Shown: one piece after another, positions 8,388-17,350 of the stretch
How positions within the stretch are numbered: the stretch's first letter is position 1
Layout: every line of letters begins with the position of its first letter
NCBI RefSeq assembly: GCF_035917235.1
Contig: NZ_CP108423.1
Span: 3,413,001 to 3,477,000 of the forward strand
From: Streptomyces sp. NBC_01294
Lineage (GTDB): Bacteria; Actinomycetota; Actinomycetes; Streptomycetales; Streptomycetaceae
Length of the DNA stretch: 64,000 nucleotides
Direction of reading: 5' to 3'
Notes under the pieces: generated by a model
Told to the model about the DNA's origin: nothing
The model's database searches: none
What the model saw: the letters and a program-made list of their open reading frames with translations, nothing else
Translations under genes and position numbers: made by a program

Positions 8388-9587
8388 GTGTCCTTCCTCA
8401 GCCCCACGCGTCTGCGAAGCACCGCCCTCGCCACGATGGCCGCCCTGGCCGTCTCGGCCGCTCCGGCCACGACCCCCACGGCCATCGCCTCGACCGCCCC
8501 GACCGCCGCCCCCGCCCCGGCCTACGCCGGCGCCCCGGGCGATGTCGTCGCCAGCGCCCCGTCCGCCTTCCACCCGCTGCCCGGCCAGCCCACCGGCACC
8601 AAGGCCTGGAAGATCCACTACCGCTCCACCACCGCCGACGGCGCCCCCACCGTCGTCTCCGGCACCGTCGTCGTCCCGCAGGACGGCCGCACCGGCCCGC
8701 GCCCGCTGATCACGTACGCCGTCGGCACGGTCGGCATGGGCGACTCCTGCGCGCCGAGCGCCAACCTCCCGCACGGCACCGCCATGGAGGCCAACCTCAT
8801 CCAGCAGCTCACCCTGCGCGGCTGGGCCGTGGTGGTCACCGACTACGAGGGCCTCGGCACCCCGGGCGTCCACACCTACACCGTGGGCCCCTCCGCCGGG
8901 CACGCCGTCCTGGACGCGGCGCGCGCCGCCACCCGGCTCCCGGAAGCCGGCCTCCCGGCCGACACCCCGATCGGCATCATGGGCTACTCGCAGGGCGGCC
9001 AGGCGAGCAGCTGGGCCGCCGAGCTGCAGGGCTCGTACGCCCCGGAGCTCCAGGTGAAGGGCACGGCGACCGGCGGCGTCCCCGGCGACCTGCGAGAGGT
9101 GGCCGACTTCAACAACGGCTCCTTCGGCTCCGGGCTGATCTTCATGGCGGCGGCCGGCCAGGACGCGGCCTTCCCCGAGCTGAAGCTGGACTCCTACCTC
9201 AACCCGGCCGGGAAAGTGCTGGTCGCAGGCATGAAGGAGAACTGCGTGGCGATCAACTCGATCGCCGGCTCCTTCAAGCGGATCTCCGACCTGACCACGC
9301 GCAACCCGCTCGACCAGCCCGACTGGCGGGCCAGGCTGAACCAGAGCCGGCTCGGCGCCGCCGCCCCGGCCGCGCCCGTGTACCAGTACCACGCGCTCGG
9401 CGACGAGCTGATCCCGTACGGGGTGGGCCGCCGGCTGCGCTCCGACTGGTGCGCGCGGGGCGCGAACGTCGAGTTCGACACCATCTGGATCGGTGAGCAC
9501 GTCAGCGGCGTGATCACACAGTCCTTGCAAGCAGGAAACTGGCTGGCGGACCGCTTCGCGGGCCGCCCCACGCACCCCAACTGCTGA
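8388..9587 (+). CDS. Secreted lipase/esterase (alpha/beta hydrolase)
   Basis: A 399-residue exported hydrolase. The signal peptide is followed by an Ala/Pro/Thr-rich linker up to about residue 48. The nucleophile elbow GYSQGG gives Ser201; Asp in ALGDELIP (about 339) and His in GEHVSG (about 371) complete the triad in the order expected for the secretory lipase (LIP, PF03583) family. A VTDYEGLGTPG loop precedes the elbow, as in those enzymes. The GTG at 8388 has GGGAGAG 6 bases upstream. It stands alone, with a palindrome in its promoter region and a hairpin terminator after it. Likely triacylglycerol or ester hydrolysis outside the cell. Confidence 0.88.
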   Translation: MSFLSPTRLRSTALATMAALAVSAAPATTPTAIASTAPTAAPAPAYAGAPGDVVASAPSAFHPLPGQPTGTKAWKIHYRSTTADGAPTVVSGTVVVPQDGRTGPRPLITYAVGTVGMGDSCAPSANLPHGTAMEANLIQQLTLRGWAVVVTDYEGLGTPGVHTYTVGPSAGHAVLDAARAATRLPEAGLPADTPIGIMGYSQGGQASSWAAELQGSYAPELQVKGTATGGVPGDLREVADFNNGSFGSGLIFMAAAGQDAAFPELKLDSYLNPAGKVLVAGMKENCVAINSIAGSFKRISDLTTRNPLDQPDWRARLNQSRLGAAAPAAPVYQYHALGDELIPYGVGRRLRSDWCARGANVEFDTIWIGEHVSGVITQSLQAGNWLADRFAGRPTHPNC

Positions 9588-9600
9588 TCCGGCCCGCCCG

Positions 9601-9622
9601 GTCGGGGGGATCGCCCCCCGAC
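9601..9622. terminator. Hairpin between convergent genes
   Basis: GTCGGGGGG and CCCCCCGAC form a 9-bp stem around ATCG, 14 bases past the lipase stop and 30 bases from the end of the convergent ABC permease gene. Confidence 0.65.
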
Positions 9623-9651
9623 GGGGCAGACCGCCGGTCCCCCGCGCGGAC

Positions 9652-10548
9652 CTAGTCGACGGGCCGGAGCACACGCTCCGAGCGGAGCAGCAGGTGAGCC
9701 GCCAGAGCGAGGGCCCCGATGCAGCCGGCGACAAGGGCCGCGCCGACCGCCGGCGAGGGCTGCGGCGATTCCTGGACCCAGAAGTAGAAGCGGTACTGCC
9801 CCTCACCCGGGAGGGCCATCAGGTTGGCGATCCACGCGTGCGGGAGGAAGGGGCCGATCGGGAGGAGCAGCAAGGGGGCGGTCACGAGCCACGGACCGAC
9901 CCCCAGCGCCAAGGTGCCGATGGAGTTGCGCAGGAGCGCCGCGGCACACCACGCGACCGAGAGGTACAGCGCCTGCACCAGCAGGGCGCCGCCCATGGCG
10001 GCGAGCGCCTCGCCCCAGCCGGCCGGTCCGGCGTCGAGCAGGCCGCTCGGGGACCCCGTGTCGAAGGCGTTCGGCGGCAGCGTCGGAGTCGGCCGGAGTG
10101 CGGCCATCCCCCGCATGACGATCCAGAGGGTCAGGCCGCTCACCACCTGCACCACGGCGAGGAACCCGAGCGCGGCACAGAGCCTGCGGCCGTACAGGAC
10201 GTGCGTGCGGTGTTCGTACAGCCGCAGGGCGCCCCAGGTGCCGCTCTCGATGAACTGCGCCACTCCGATCGTCACGATCACCGTGGCGAGGAGGAGCCCG
10301 CCCAAGGTGGCCGACTGCCACGCCGCGGCCCGCAGCGCGGAGGCGGGTTCGACCAGGGCGGCCACCGTCGGGTGCTGGCGGCCGAACACCGCACCGCCCC
10401 ACCACTTCCCGGCACCCGCGGCTGCCGTGGCCGCGACCAGCAACGCGCCGGTCACGTACACCGGGGGTACCCAGAGGGCGCGGAGCTCGCCCCTCCAGGC
10501 GACGCTCCGCCGGTACCGCGCACGCACTCCCGCCGCGCCCCGGCTCAC
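9652..10548 (-). CDS. ABC-2-type membrane protein (second permease)
   Basis: A 298-residue hydrophobic protein with about six transmembrane segments, last gene of a three-gene exporter operon. The GTG start at 10548 overlaps the stop of the upstream permease by four bases (GTGA), so translation is coupled; the longer upstream frame is unlikely. An amphipathic segment FIESGTWGALRLYEHRTHVLYGRRL lies in the first cytoplasmic part, a pattern seen in ABC-2 permeases. Substrate unknown. Confidence 0.8.
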   Translation of the reverse strand: MSRGAAGVRARYRRSVAWRGELRALWVPPVYVTGALLVAATAAAGAGKWWGGAVFGRQHPTVAALVEPASALRAAAWQSATLGGLLLATVIVTIGVAQFIESGTWGALRLYEHRTHVLYGRRLCAALGFLAVVQVVSGLTLWIVMRGMAALRPTPTLPPNAFDTGSPSGLLDAGPAGWGEALAAMGGALLVQALYLSVAWCAAALLRNSIGTLALGVGPWLVTAPLLLLPIGPFLPHAWIANLMALPGEGQYRFYFWVQESPQPSPAVGAALVAGCIGALALAAHLLLRSERVLRPVD

Positions 10549-11498
10549 ACCAGGTCCCTCGTCCGCGAACGGCGCTGAAGGAAGGCCCAGAGCAGGGCGA
10601 TGCCCAGGAGCGTCGGTACGGCCCGCAGGGCTGCGGGCACCGTCGAGGGCGCGGTCGACACCCAGAAGTGGTCCCAAACGCTGTCGAGCCCGCCGAATCC
10701 GACGAGGTCGGACAGCGCTCCGCCGGGCAACCAGGCACCCACGACCGGCATGCCGGCGGTCTGCACCACGAGCAGCAGGAGCAGCAGGCCCACGAGCGAA
10801 GTGCGCAGGGGCAGCCGGACGAGTGCGGCGAGGACCACGGCGCCGGCGGCGGCACCCGCCAGCACCGCGGCGCCCGCGACGAGGACCGTGGCCGTCTCGG
10901 CCAGGACCTCACCGAGCGCACCGGGACTCGGCAGCGGAAACGCCGAGCGGGTGTAGAGCATGCCGACGGTCCCCGTCACGGCCGACGAAACGGCCACCAG
11001 GGTGAGCATCCACAGCCACACCGCGGCCGCCTTGGCGGCCAGCAGGCGGCTGAGGCGGGCCTCGTAGAGCAGGCGCGGCACGATGCTTCCCCGGCTCCAC
11101 TCACCCGCGACGAAGAACGCCGCCACGAGGACGACCAGCGTCAGTCCCGGGATGGACGTCGCGAGCTTCATCGTCCAGACCACCGAGGCGACGGGGTGCT
11201 GCCCGTTGGCCGCCCGGAGGCCGTACGCGGTGAAGGTCACCTCGTACTGCCGCAAAACCTTCAGCTCGTGGGGGACGTCCTTGCGGCACCGGGCCTTCTG
11301 CTCGGGGCTGTTCAGCTCCGTTTCGCACCCCTGCGCCACCGTCTCGATGTTGTACCGGACGTTCTTGAGACTCGCCGACGCGGCGCTCTGGCTGCCGACC
11401 GCGCAGTAGAGGGATCCGAGCACGAAGAGAACGGCGAGCGTCATCCCCAGGGGGTGGCGGCACAGCCGACGGTACTCACCGAGGATCAACGGCCTCAT
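10545..11498 (-). CDS. ABC-2-type permease
   Basis: A 317-residue protein with a first transmembrane helix at about 18-36, a large extracytoplasmic loop of about 75 residues with two cysteines (GCETELNSPEQKARCRK), and five more hydrophobic segments from about 115. AGEWSRGSIVPRLLYEARLSRLLAAK matches the conserved ABC-2 cytoplasmic motif (xEWxxGTxxxLLxxPxxR). Starts with ATG overlapping the ATPase stop (ATGA). Partner of the ATPase at 11495-12229. Confidence 0.85.
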   Translation of the reverse strand: MRPLILGEYRRLCRHPLGMTLAVLFVLGSLYCAVGSQSAASASLKNVRYNIETVAQGCETELNSPEQKARCRKDVPHELKVLRQYEVTFTAYGLRAANGQHPVASVVWTMKLATSIPGLTLVVLVAAFFVAGEWSRGSIVPRLLYEARLSRLLAAKAAAVWLWMLTLVAVSSAVTGTVGMLYTRSAFPLPSPGALGEVLAETATVLVAGAAVLAGAAAGAVVLAALVRLPLRTSLVGLLLLLLVVQTAGMPVVGAWLPGGALSDLVGFGGLDSVWDHFWVSTAPSTVPAALRAVPTLLGIALLWAFLQRRSRTRDLV

Positions 11499-12229
11499 CG
11501 GGAGCCCCCGTCGCGCTGACCGACCAGTCCGAAGAACCAGTCCTCGAAGGCGTCGGGTCCGCCGCGGGGGTCGTAGCCGAGTTGTTCCAGCGTGCCGGCG
11601 GCCGCCACGCGGCCGTCCGCCACCATGATCACGCGGTGGCAGATGCGCTGGATCTCGTCGAGTTGATGGCTGGAGACCAGAACGGCGGCTCCACGGGCCG
11701 ATTCCTCGGCGATGACGCGGCGGACCATCCGCAGCCCCTCCGGGTCGAGGCCGTTCGTGGGTTCGTCGAGGATGAGCAGGTCCGGCCGCTTCAACAAGGC
11801 CGCGGCGAGGGCCAATCGCTGCCTCATGCCCTGGGAGTAGGTGCCGACCCGCTTGTCGGCCGCATGCGCGAGACCCACTCGGTCGAGCACCGCTCCCGTA
11901 CGGCCGCCGTCGGGGCGCCCCGTGCTTTCGAGCAGCATGCGCAGGACGGCCCGGCCGGTGAGCCAGCGGGGGAAGGACGGCGCGTCGAGTGCGGCGCCTA
12001 TGCGGGCGAGCTGCGCGGGGCGCATCGGCAGCGGCTCCCCGAACAGGCGTATCTCACCGGAGCTCGGCAGCGCGAGCCCGGTCATCAAACGCATCAGCGT
12101 GGTCTTGCCCGCGCCGTTGAGGCCGAGGAGACCGACGATCTCACCGGCCTCCAGGCTCAGGCTGATCCCGTCCAGCACGGAGTGCCGCCGGAATCTCTTG
12201 GTCACTTCGCGACAGGAAAGAACAGTCAT
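11495..12229 (-). CDS. ABC transporter ATP-binding protein
   Basis: A 244-residue nucleotide-binding subunit. Walker A is GLNGAGKTT (about 35-43), the signature is YSQGMRQRLALA, Walker B is LLILDEPTNGLDPEG and the switch histidine is in VLVSSHQLDEI. This is the CcmA/NatA-type class that drives ABC-2 exporters. It heads an operon with two permeases joined by 4-bp overlaps, so the three form one exporter. Such systems in Streptomyces often give self-resistance or export lipids or peptides; nothing here identifies the cargo. Confidence 0.92.
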   Translation of the reverse strand: MTVLSCREVTKRFRRHSVLDGISLSLEAGEIVGLLGLNGAGKTTLMRLMTGLALPSSGEIRLFGEPLPMRPAQLARIGAALDAPSFPRWLTGRAVLRMLLESTGRPDGGRTGAVLDRVGLAHAADKRVGTYSQGMRQRLALAAALLKRPDLLILDEPTNGLDPEGLRMVRRVIAEESARGAAVLVSSHQLDEIQRICHRVIMVADGRVAAAGTLEQLGYDPRGGPDAFEDWFFGLVGQRDGGSR

Positions 12230-12505
12230 GGTGTGCGCTTTGCTTGTGGTGGTGAGCGCGCCCGCCGGCGGACATCCGGCCCGGCGTGGACGCGATGGGC
12301 AGGTGGAGGCTTCCCGCTTCGGGCGGGCCCCGGACAGGTCATCGGGGTCGACGGAACCTCAACTTCCGCTCCGCGTCAGGGTTCTGCGCGACCGGGCACC
12401 CTGGGTGCGGAGCAACCCTACCCGCATCACGCTGCGTCAACATGTCCATGATCACCGGCGGCCGGCGGGCGATCGCCGGCGGGGGGATCCCGGTCGCCGG
12501 CCGGG

Positions 12506-14125
12506 TCATCCCCCGGCGGGGCAGGACCGGGTCGCGGACGGCAGCCGTCCGTCGAGCAGGAAGTGGTCCACGTACTCCTTGACGCAGGACGAGGCCGCGT
12601 AGGCGGTGTGTCCCTCGCCCTTGTGGTCCACGATCACCGCCGAGCCGAGCCGCTCCGCCGTCTCCTCCGTCCACTCGTACGGGGTCGCCGGGTCCCCGCG
12701 GGTGCCGATCAGCAGCATCCGCGGGGCGCCCGGGTGGTTGATCCTGCGGATGAAGTCGGTTCCGGCGGGGCGCCCGTAGCAGGCGAGCACCGTCATCAGC
12801 TGGCGCGGCCCGAAGATCTCCGAGGCCTTCAGGAACTCGCCCTCCATGTCCCGCAGTTCCTGCTCGACGACCGCCGGGTCGGCCTTGTCGCGCGAGCGGT
12901 CCGGGTCGTCCGCGCAGTTCACGGCGGCGAGCGCGGCCAGGGCGTTGTCGGCGGGCACCGTACCGGGGCCGGCGCCCTGGTCCTCGTCCTCGGGCGGCGG
13001 GATCAGCGGTCCGCTGAGCTGGAGCAGGCCCGCCGGATCCCTGTCGCGCTCCGCCGACGCCAGCGCCTCGGCGAGCGCGGGCCACAGCTGCTGCGAGTAC
13101 AGGGCGTTGCCCATGGCGACGGCGGCGACCTGCCCGGTCAGGTACGTGCCGTCCTCGCCGACGAGCGGCTCCTCGTCGAGCCGGGTCACCAGGGCGGCCA
13201 CCTTCTCCTTGGCGGTGCGGGTGTTGGTCCCGTAGACGCAGTCCTGCTGGTGCGCGCACCAGGACAGGAAGTTGTCCAGGGCCCGCTGCTGGGCACGCGT
13301 GGAGACCAGGGCCCGCTCCGCCAGCGGCGCGGTGAGGGTGTCGACGCCGTCGAGGACCATCCGGCCGGTGCTGCCGGGGAACTGCGCCGCGTACACGGCG
13401 CCGAGCCGGGCCCCGTAGGAGAAGCCGAGGTAGTTGAGCTTCTCGTCCCCGAGGACGCGGCGGATCACGTCCATGTCGCGGGAGACGTTCACGGTCCCGA
13501 TGTACGGGAGGACGGGGCCCGAGGCGAGCTCGCAGCGCCGGGCCAGGGACCGCAGGGCCGCCAGCAGCGCGGCGGCGTCGGGGATCGCCTCCGCGTCGGC
13601 GTGCTGGGGTCCGCCGCAGGAGACGGGCTCGCTGTGGCCGACCCCGCGCGGGTCGAAGCCGATGAGGTCGTACCGCTCGCCGAGGTCGGCGAAGAACTTG
13701 GCGCTGTCGGCCAGGCTCGCGGTGCCCGGGGCGCCGGGGCCGCCGAAGTTCAGCAGCAGCGAGCCGATGCGGTTCTTCCGGTCGGTGGCCGGGATGCGGG
13801 CCAGGGCCACCTTGACCGTGCCCTTGCCCGGGGCCGCGTAGTCGCGCGGGACGTCGACGGTCGCGCACTGCATCTCGGCGGGGACGGGCCGGTCGCGGCA
13901 GTCCTTCCACTGGACGCGCTGCGCGTGGAACCGTGCCAGGGGGTCGTCCCCGGTGGGCGTGGGGACGGGCGTGGGTATCGGGGTGGGCGGCGGCGTGGGC
14001 GCGGCGGCCGGGACGGCCGGGGCAGCCACCAGCGAGGCCAGGAACAGCGCCCAGGCGGCGAGGGCGGTCCGGGCGCGGGAACGCTGGGAACGGCGGGACC
14101 GGTGGGAACGGCGGGAACGGTGCAC
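12506..14125 (-). CDS. Secreted tripeptidyl aminopeptidase-like hydrolase
   Basis: A 539-residue alpha/beta hydrolase of the SlpD/SlpE/TAP (peptidase S33-like) group. An Arg/Ser-rich N-terminus leads into a signal peptide (about 17-42) and a Pro/Thr linker. LNFGGPG (about 126-131) forms the oxyanion hole, GFSYGA gives Ser236, and the C-terminal TAP-like domain carries GTRGDPATPYEW (Asp) and GEGHTAY (His). Such enzymes remove tripeptides from exported proteins. The GTG start at 14125 has GAGGAGGG 4 bases upstream. The first 15 residues are encoded by repeated GGGAACGG-like units. Confidence 0.9.
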   Translation of the reverse strand: MHRSRRSHRSRRSQRSRARTALAAWALFLASLVAAPAVPAAAPTPPPTPIPTPVPTPTGDDPLARFHAQRVQWKDCRDRPVPAEMQCATVDVPRDYAAPGKGTVKVALARIPATDRKNRIGSLLLNFGGPGAPGTASLADSAKFFADLGERYDLIGFDPRGVGHSEPVSCGGPQHADAEAIPDAAALLAALRSLARRCELASGPVLPYIGTVNVSRDMDVIRRVLGDEKLNYLGFSYGARLGAVYAAQFPGSTGRMVLDGVDTLTAPLAERALVSTRAQQRALDNFLSWCAHQQDCVYGTNTRTAKEKVAALVTRLDEEPLVGEDGTYLTGQVAAVAMGNALYSQQLWPALAEALASAERDRDPAGLLQLSGPLIPPPEDEDQGAGPGTVPADNALAALAAVNCADDPDRSRDKADPAVVEQELRDMEGEFLKASEIFGPRQLMTVLACYGRPAGTDFIRRINHPGAPRMLLIGTRGDPATPYEWTEETAERLGSAVIVDHKGEGHTAYAASSCVKEYVDHFLLDGRLPSATRSCPAGG

Positions 14126-14257
14126 AGCACCCTCCTCGGGTGGCCCCCCGGACCCATCAGCCCACCATAGTCCCGCTCCCCCGACCCCGCCCCCCGGCCG
14201 TGGCCACGGCCCGTGACCAGGCGTTGGGCCCCGCCCGCGCGCCCCGCGCGCCCCGGC

Positions 14258-16132
14258 TCACGCCTCGCGCGGCCCCCGGTAGAGCTCGTTGATCCGGTCC
14301 GCGTAGTCGCGGGCGATCACGGCCCGCTTGAGCTTGAGCGACGGGGTCAGGTGGCCGCGCGCCTCGGTGAAATCGACCGGCAGGACGGCGAAGCGGCGGA
14401 TCGACTCGGCCCGTGACACCAGCCGGTTCGCCTCGTCCACCGCCCTCTGCAGGTCCGCCCGCAGTGCCTCGTCCCGCACCAGCTCGCGGATCGGCACGCC
14501 CTGCTTCTTGTGCATCTGGCGCCAGTGCTGCAGCCCGTCGGGCTCCAGGGTGATCAGCGCGGTGATGTACGGCCGGTTGTCGCCGAGCACCATGCACTGG
14601 CCGACCAGCGGGTGGGCCCGCAGCCAGTCCTCCAGCGGCGCGGGCGCCACGTTCTTGCCGCCGGACGTGATGATCAGGTCCTTCTTGCGGCCGGTGATCG
14701 TGAGGTAGCCGTCGGCGTCGAGCTCCCCGATGTCGCCGGTCGCCAGCCAGCTCCCGTACGGCAGGGCGTGCCCGCTGTTCCAGTAGCCGGCGAAGACGTG
14801 CCCGCCGCCCAGCAGCACCTCCCCGTCGTCCGCGATCCGTACGGCCGTTCCCGGCAGCGGCCATCCCACCGTGCCGAGCCGGGGCCGCTGCGGCGGGGTC
14901 ACGGTGCTCGCGCCGGTGGTCTCCGTGAGTCCGTAGCCCTCGAAGACCTCGATGCCGGCGCCCGTGTAGAAGGCGGCGAGCCGCCGGCCCAGCGGTGACC
15001 CGCCGCTCAGGATGTAGCGGACGCGGCCGCCGAGCGCGGCCCGGATCCGCCGGTAGACGAGCGGGTCGTACAGGGCCCTTCCGGCGCGCAGCAGGAGTCC
15101 GGCGGCCTTGCCCTCGGCGACCTCGCCGAAGCGCCGCGCGATGCGGGCGGCCCGGTCGAAGGAGGAGGCCCGGCCCATCTTCTCCGCGGTGGCCCGGGCG
15201 GTGTTGTAGACCTTCTCCAGCACGTACGGAATGGCCAGGAGGAAGGTCGGCCGGAAGCCGGCGAGGTCGGCGAGGAGGTCCTCGATACTGATGCTGGGCG
15301 CGTGCCCGAGTTTGACGCGGGCCCGCATGCAGCCGACGGCCACCATCCGCCCGAAGACGTGGCTGAGCGGCAGGAACAGCAGGGTGGACGCCGGGTCCTT
15401 GCTGACGGACTTGAAGACGGGGTGCAGCAGCTCCACCGCGTTGTCCACCTGGGCGAAGAAGTTGGCGTGGGTGATCACGCACCCCTTGGGCTGCCCGGTG
15501 GTGCCCGAGGTGTAGATGAGGGTGGCGACGGATTCCGGGGTGCGGGCGGCCCGGCGGGCGTGCACCAGCGCCTCGGGTATCCGCTCCCCGGCCCGGACCA
15601 GCCGGGCGATCGCGCCGGTGTCGAATTCCCACAGGTGCGCCAGCCAGGGCAGGTTCGCCCGCTCGTTGCTGATGAGCCGGGCCTGCGCCGTGTCCTCGAC
15701 GGCGCAGGCCACAGCGCCGGAGTCCTGGATGATCCAGCGCGCCTGGAGGGCGGAGGAGGTCGGGTAGATCGGTACGGTGACCAGCCCGGCGGCCCATCCG
15801 GCGAAGTCGAGCAGGGTCCACTCGTAGGTCGTACGGGCCATGATCGCGAGCCGGTCGCCCTCGCGCAGCCCCTCGGCGATCAGGCCCTTGGCGACGGCGA
15901 GCACCTCGGCGGCGAACTCGGCGGCCGTGACGTCGCGCCAGCTCCCGTCCCGCTCCTTGCGGGCGAGCACCGCCTCGCGCGGGGCCTCCCGGGCGTTGTC
16001 GAACGGGATGTCCGCGAGGGATCCCCGCCCCTGCGGCCCCACGAGCGCGGGGACCCGCACTTCGCGCACCACCCCGTCGATCATGGTCTTGACCGGCTCT
16101 ACGGGCTTGACCAGCCTCAGCTCGGCTTCCAC
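14258..16132 (-). CDS. Long-chain fatty acyl-CoA ligase (AMP-binding)
   Basis: A 624-residue acyl-activating enzyme. YTSGTTGQPKG lies at about 207-217, FEGYGLTETTG in the middle, ATGDIGELDADGYLTITGRKKDLI at the hinge, and LTPSLKLKR near the end supplies the catalytic lysine. It belongs to the FadD15-like group, as does the ligase at 2685-4424, but the two are clearly different sequences. GTG at 16132 is chosen because GAGGAGAG lies 6 bases upstream, which shortens the open frame by eight codons. A perfect 11-bp inverted repeat starts 25 bases upstream of this codon, so repression by a TetR/GntR-type fatty-acid regulator is plausible. Confidence 0.9.
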   Translation of the reverse strand: MEAELRLVKPVEPVKTMIDGVVREVRVPALVGPQGRGSLADIPFDNAREAPREAVLARKERDGSWRDVTAAEFAAEVLAVAKGLIAEGLREGDRLAIMARTTYEWTLLDFAGWAAGLVTVPIYPTSSALQARWIIQDSGAVACAVEDTAQARLISNERANLPWLAHLWEFDTGAIARLVRAGERIPEALVHARRAARTPESVATLIYTSGTTGQPKGCVITHANFFAQVDNAVELLHPVFKSVSKDPASTLLFLPLSHVFGRMVAVGCMRARVKLGHAPSISIEDLLADLAGFRPTFLLAIPYVLEKVYNTARATAEKMGRASSFDRAARIARRFGEVAEGKAAGLLLRAGRALYDPLVYRRIRAALGGRVRYILSGGSPLGRRLAAFYTGAGIEVFEGYGLTETTGASTVTPPQRPRLGTVGWPLPGTAVRIADDGEVLLGGGHVFAGYWNSGHALPYGSWLATGDIGELDADGYLTITGRKKDLIITSGGKNVAPAPLEDWLRAHPLVGQCMVLGDNRPYITALITLEPDGLQHWRQMHKKQGVPIRELVRDEALRADLQRAVDEANRLVSRAESIRRFAVLPVDFTEARGHLTPSLKLKRAVIARDYADRINELYRGPREA

Positions 16133-16157
16133 CGCGCACTCTCCTCGGGTCGACACG

Positions 16158-16193
16158 AGCGTTACCGCCGGTAATTTACGTAGCGGTAACGCT
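16158..16193. promoter_or_regulatory. Operator-like inverted repeat upstream of the acyl-CoA ligase
   Basis: AGCGTTACCGC (16158-16168) and GCGGTAACGCT (16183-16193) are perfect inverted 11-base arms around 14 bases. Nested inside is TTACCGCCGGTAA (16162-16174), itself a TTACC-N3-GGTAA palindrome. The AT content is unusual for this DNA. Position just upstream of the ligase start fits a repressor site. Confidence 0.65.
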
Positions 16194-16347
16194 GCCCGAC
16201 CAGCCCCCGGAGCCCTTCTTCACGGACGCTCCACGCCACCACCGCACGAGGCCGCGCCCCCCGACGGGCCCGGCCTCGGCCCCGTCCGGGGGCCTGAGCC
16301 GGGCCCGTCCTGGGCGAAGTCGGGCCGGGCCGGACGGAGTTCGGGCC

Positions 16348-16415
16348 GGGCAGAGTCGGGCGGGCAGCGCCGGGCGGAGTCGGGCAGAGTCGGGCGGGCA
16401 GCGTCGGGCGGGCCG
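16348..16415. repeat. 34-base tandem duplication
   Basis: Two near-identical 34-base units (16348-16381 and 16382-16415) begin GGGCAGAGTCGGGCGGGCAG. They lie just after the stop of the NmrA-like gene within a longer run of GTCGGGC-rich sequence. Confidence 0.6.
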
Positions 16416-16428
16416 GGCGCCGACCAGG

Positions 16429-17268
16429 TCAGTTCCACACCCCGGTCGCCGCCGTGGTGCGGACGTAGTCGGCGAAGTCGCGCGGTTCGCGGCCGAGCGC
16501 GCGCTGCACGCCGTCGGCGAGCTGGGCGAAGCGGCCCTCGCTGATCCAGCCGTAGAGCATGTTCAGCAGGTCCGCGTAGTCCCCCGGCAGGTCCTGGCGC
16601 GCGGCGTAGGCCGTGAACTCGTCCGCCGGGACGGGACGGTAGGCGATGTCCCGGCCGGTGGCCCGGGCGATCTCCTCGACCACGGCGCCCAGGCTCAGCA
16701 GCCGCGGACCGGACAGCTCGTAGGCCTGCCCGCCGTGCCCGTCCTCGGTGAGGGCGGCCACGGCGACGTCGGCGATGTCCTCGGTGTCGACGAACGGCTC
16801 GACGCCGTCCCCGGTCGACATCACGACCTCGCCGTCGAGAAGCTGCCCCCGGAAGAACGGGTCCTCGCTGAAGTTCTGCGCGAACCAGGCCGGCTTCAGG
16901 ATCGTCCACGCGGCGCCGGACTCCCGTACCGCGCGCTCGCAGGGAAGCTTCTCCTCGCCGGCCGGCACCACCCAGTCGCGGGCCGACAGCAGCACCAGCC
17001 GCTCGACCCCGGCGTCCACGGCCAGCCTGCCGAAGGAGCGCATCGACTCCGCGGCGTCGGCGAGCTGCGAGTCCACGAGGTAGGCCGCACCGGCCCCCCG
17101 CAGCACCGGCTCCCAGGTGTTCTCGTCACTCCAGTCGAAGCGGTGCGGCCCCTTGCGCGAGGCCGCCCGGACCTCGTGTCCGCGCTGCCGGAGGCCTGCG
17201 GCCACCCGGCGTCCCGTCTTGCCCGTGCCGCCGAGGACCAGAATCGGTTGTGTCGTCTTCTTCGTCAT
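16429..17268 (-). CDS. NmrA-like NAD(P)-binding oxidoreductase
   Basis: A 279-residue atypical short-chain dehydrogenase. The Rossmann motif LVLGGTGKTGRRVAAGL lies at about 10-27, and VSTGDGVEPFVDTEDIADVAVAAL is the conserved NmrA strand-helix segment. Members bind NAD(P) as redox sensors or reduce small substrates. The catalytic YxxxK is not evident, as is common in this group. It diverges from an AraC regulator at 17351 with an 82-base gap, a common arrangement for regulator-controlled reductases. Confidence 0.85.
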   Translation of the reverse strand: MTKKTTQPILVLGGTGKTGRRVAAGLRQRGHEVRAASRKGPHRFDWSDENTWEPVLRGAGAAYLVDSQLADAAESMRSFGRLAVDAGVERLVLLSARDWVVPAGEEKLPCERAVRESGAAWTILKPAWFAQNFSEDPFFRGQLLDGEVVMSTGDGVEPFVDTEDIADVAVAALTEDGHGGQAYELSGPRLLSLGAVVEEIARATGRDIAYRPVPADEFTAYAARQDLPGDYADLLNMLYGWISEGRFAQLADGVQRALGREPRDFADYVRTTAATGVWN

Positions 17269-17350
17269 GCGGACCAGTCAACCCGCGGGGAGGTGAGCCG
17301 GGGAATGGTCCACCCGCTCAGTTCCATGTCTCAGCGTCTAGGCTCGCCGT

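Noticed and set aside
17271..17311. GGACCA...TGGTCC arms between the NmrA-like and AraC genes as an operator
   Set aside because: Six-base arms 29 bases apart are too weak to call.
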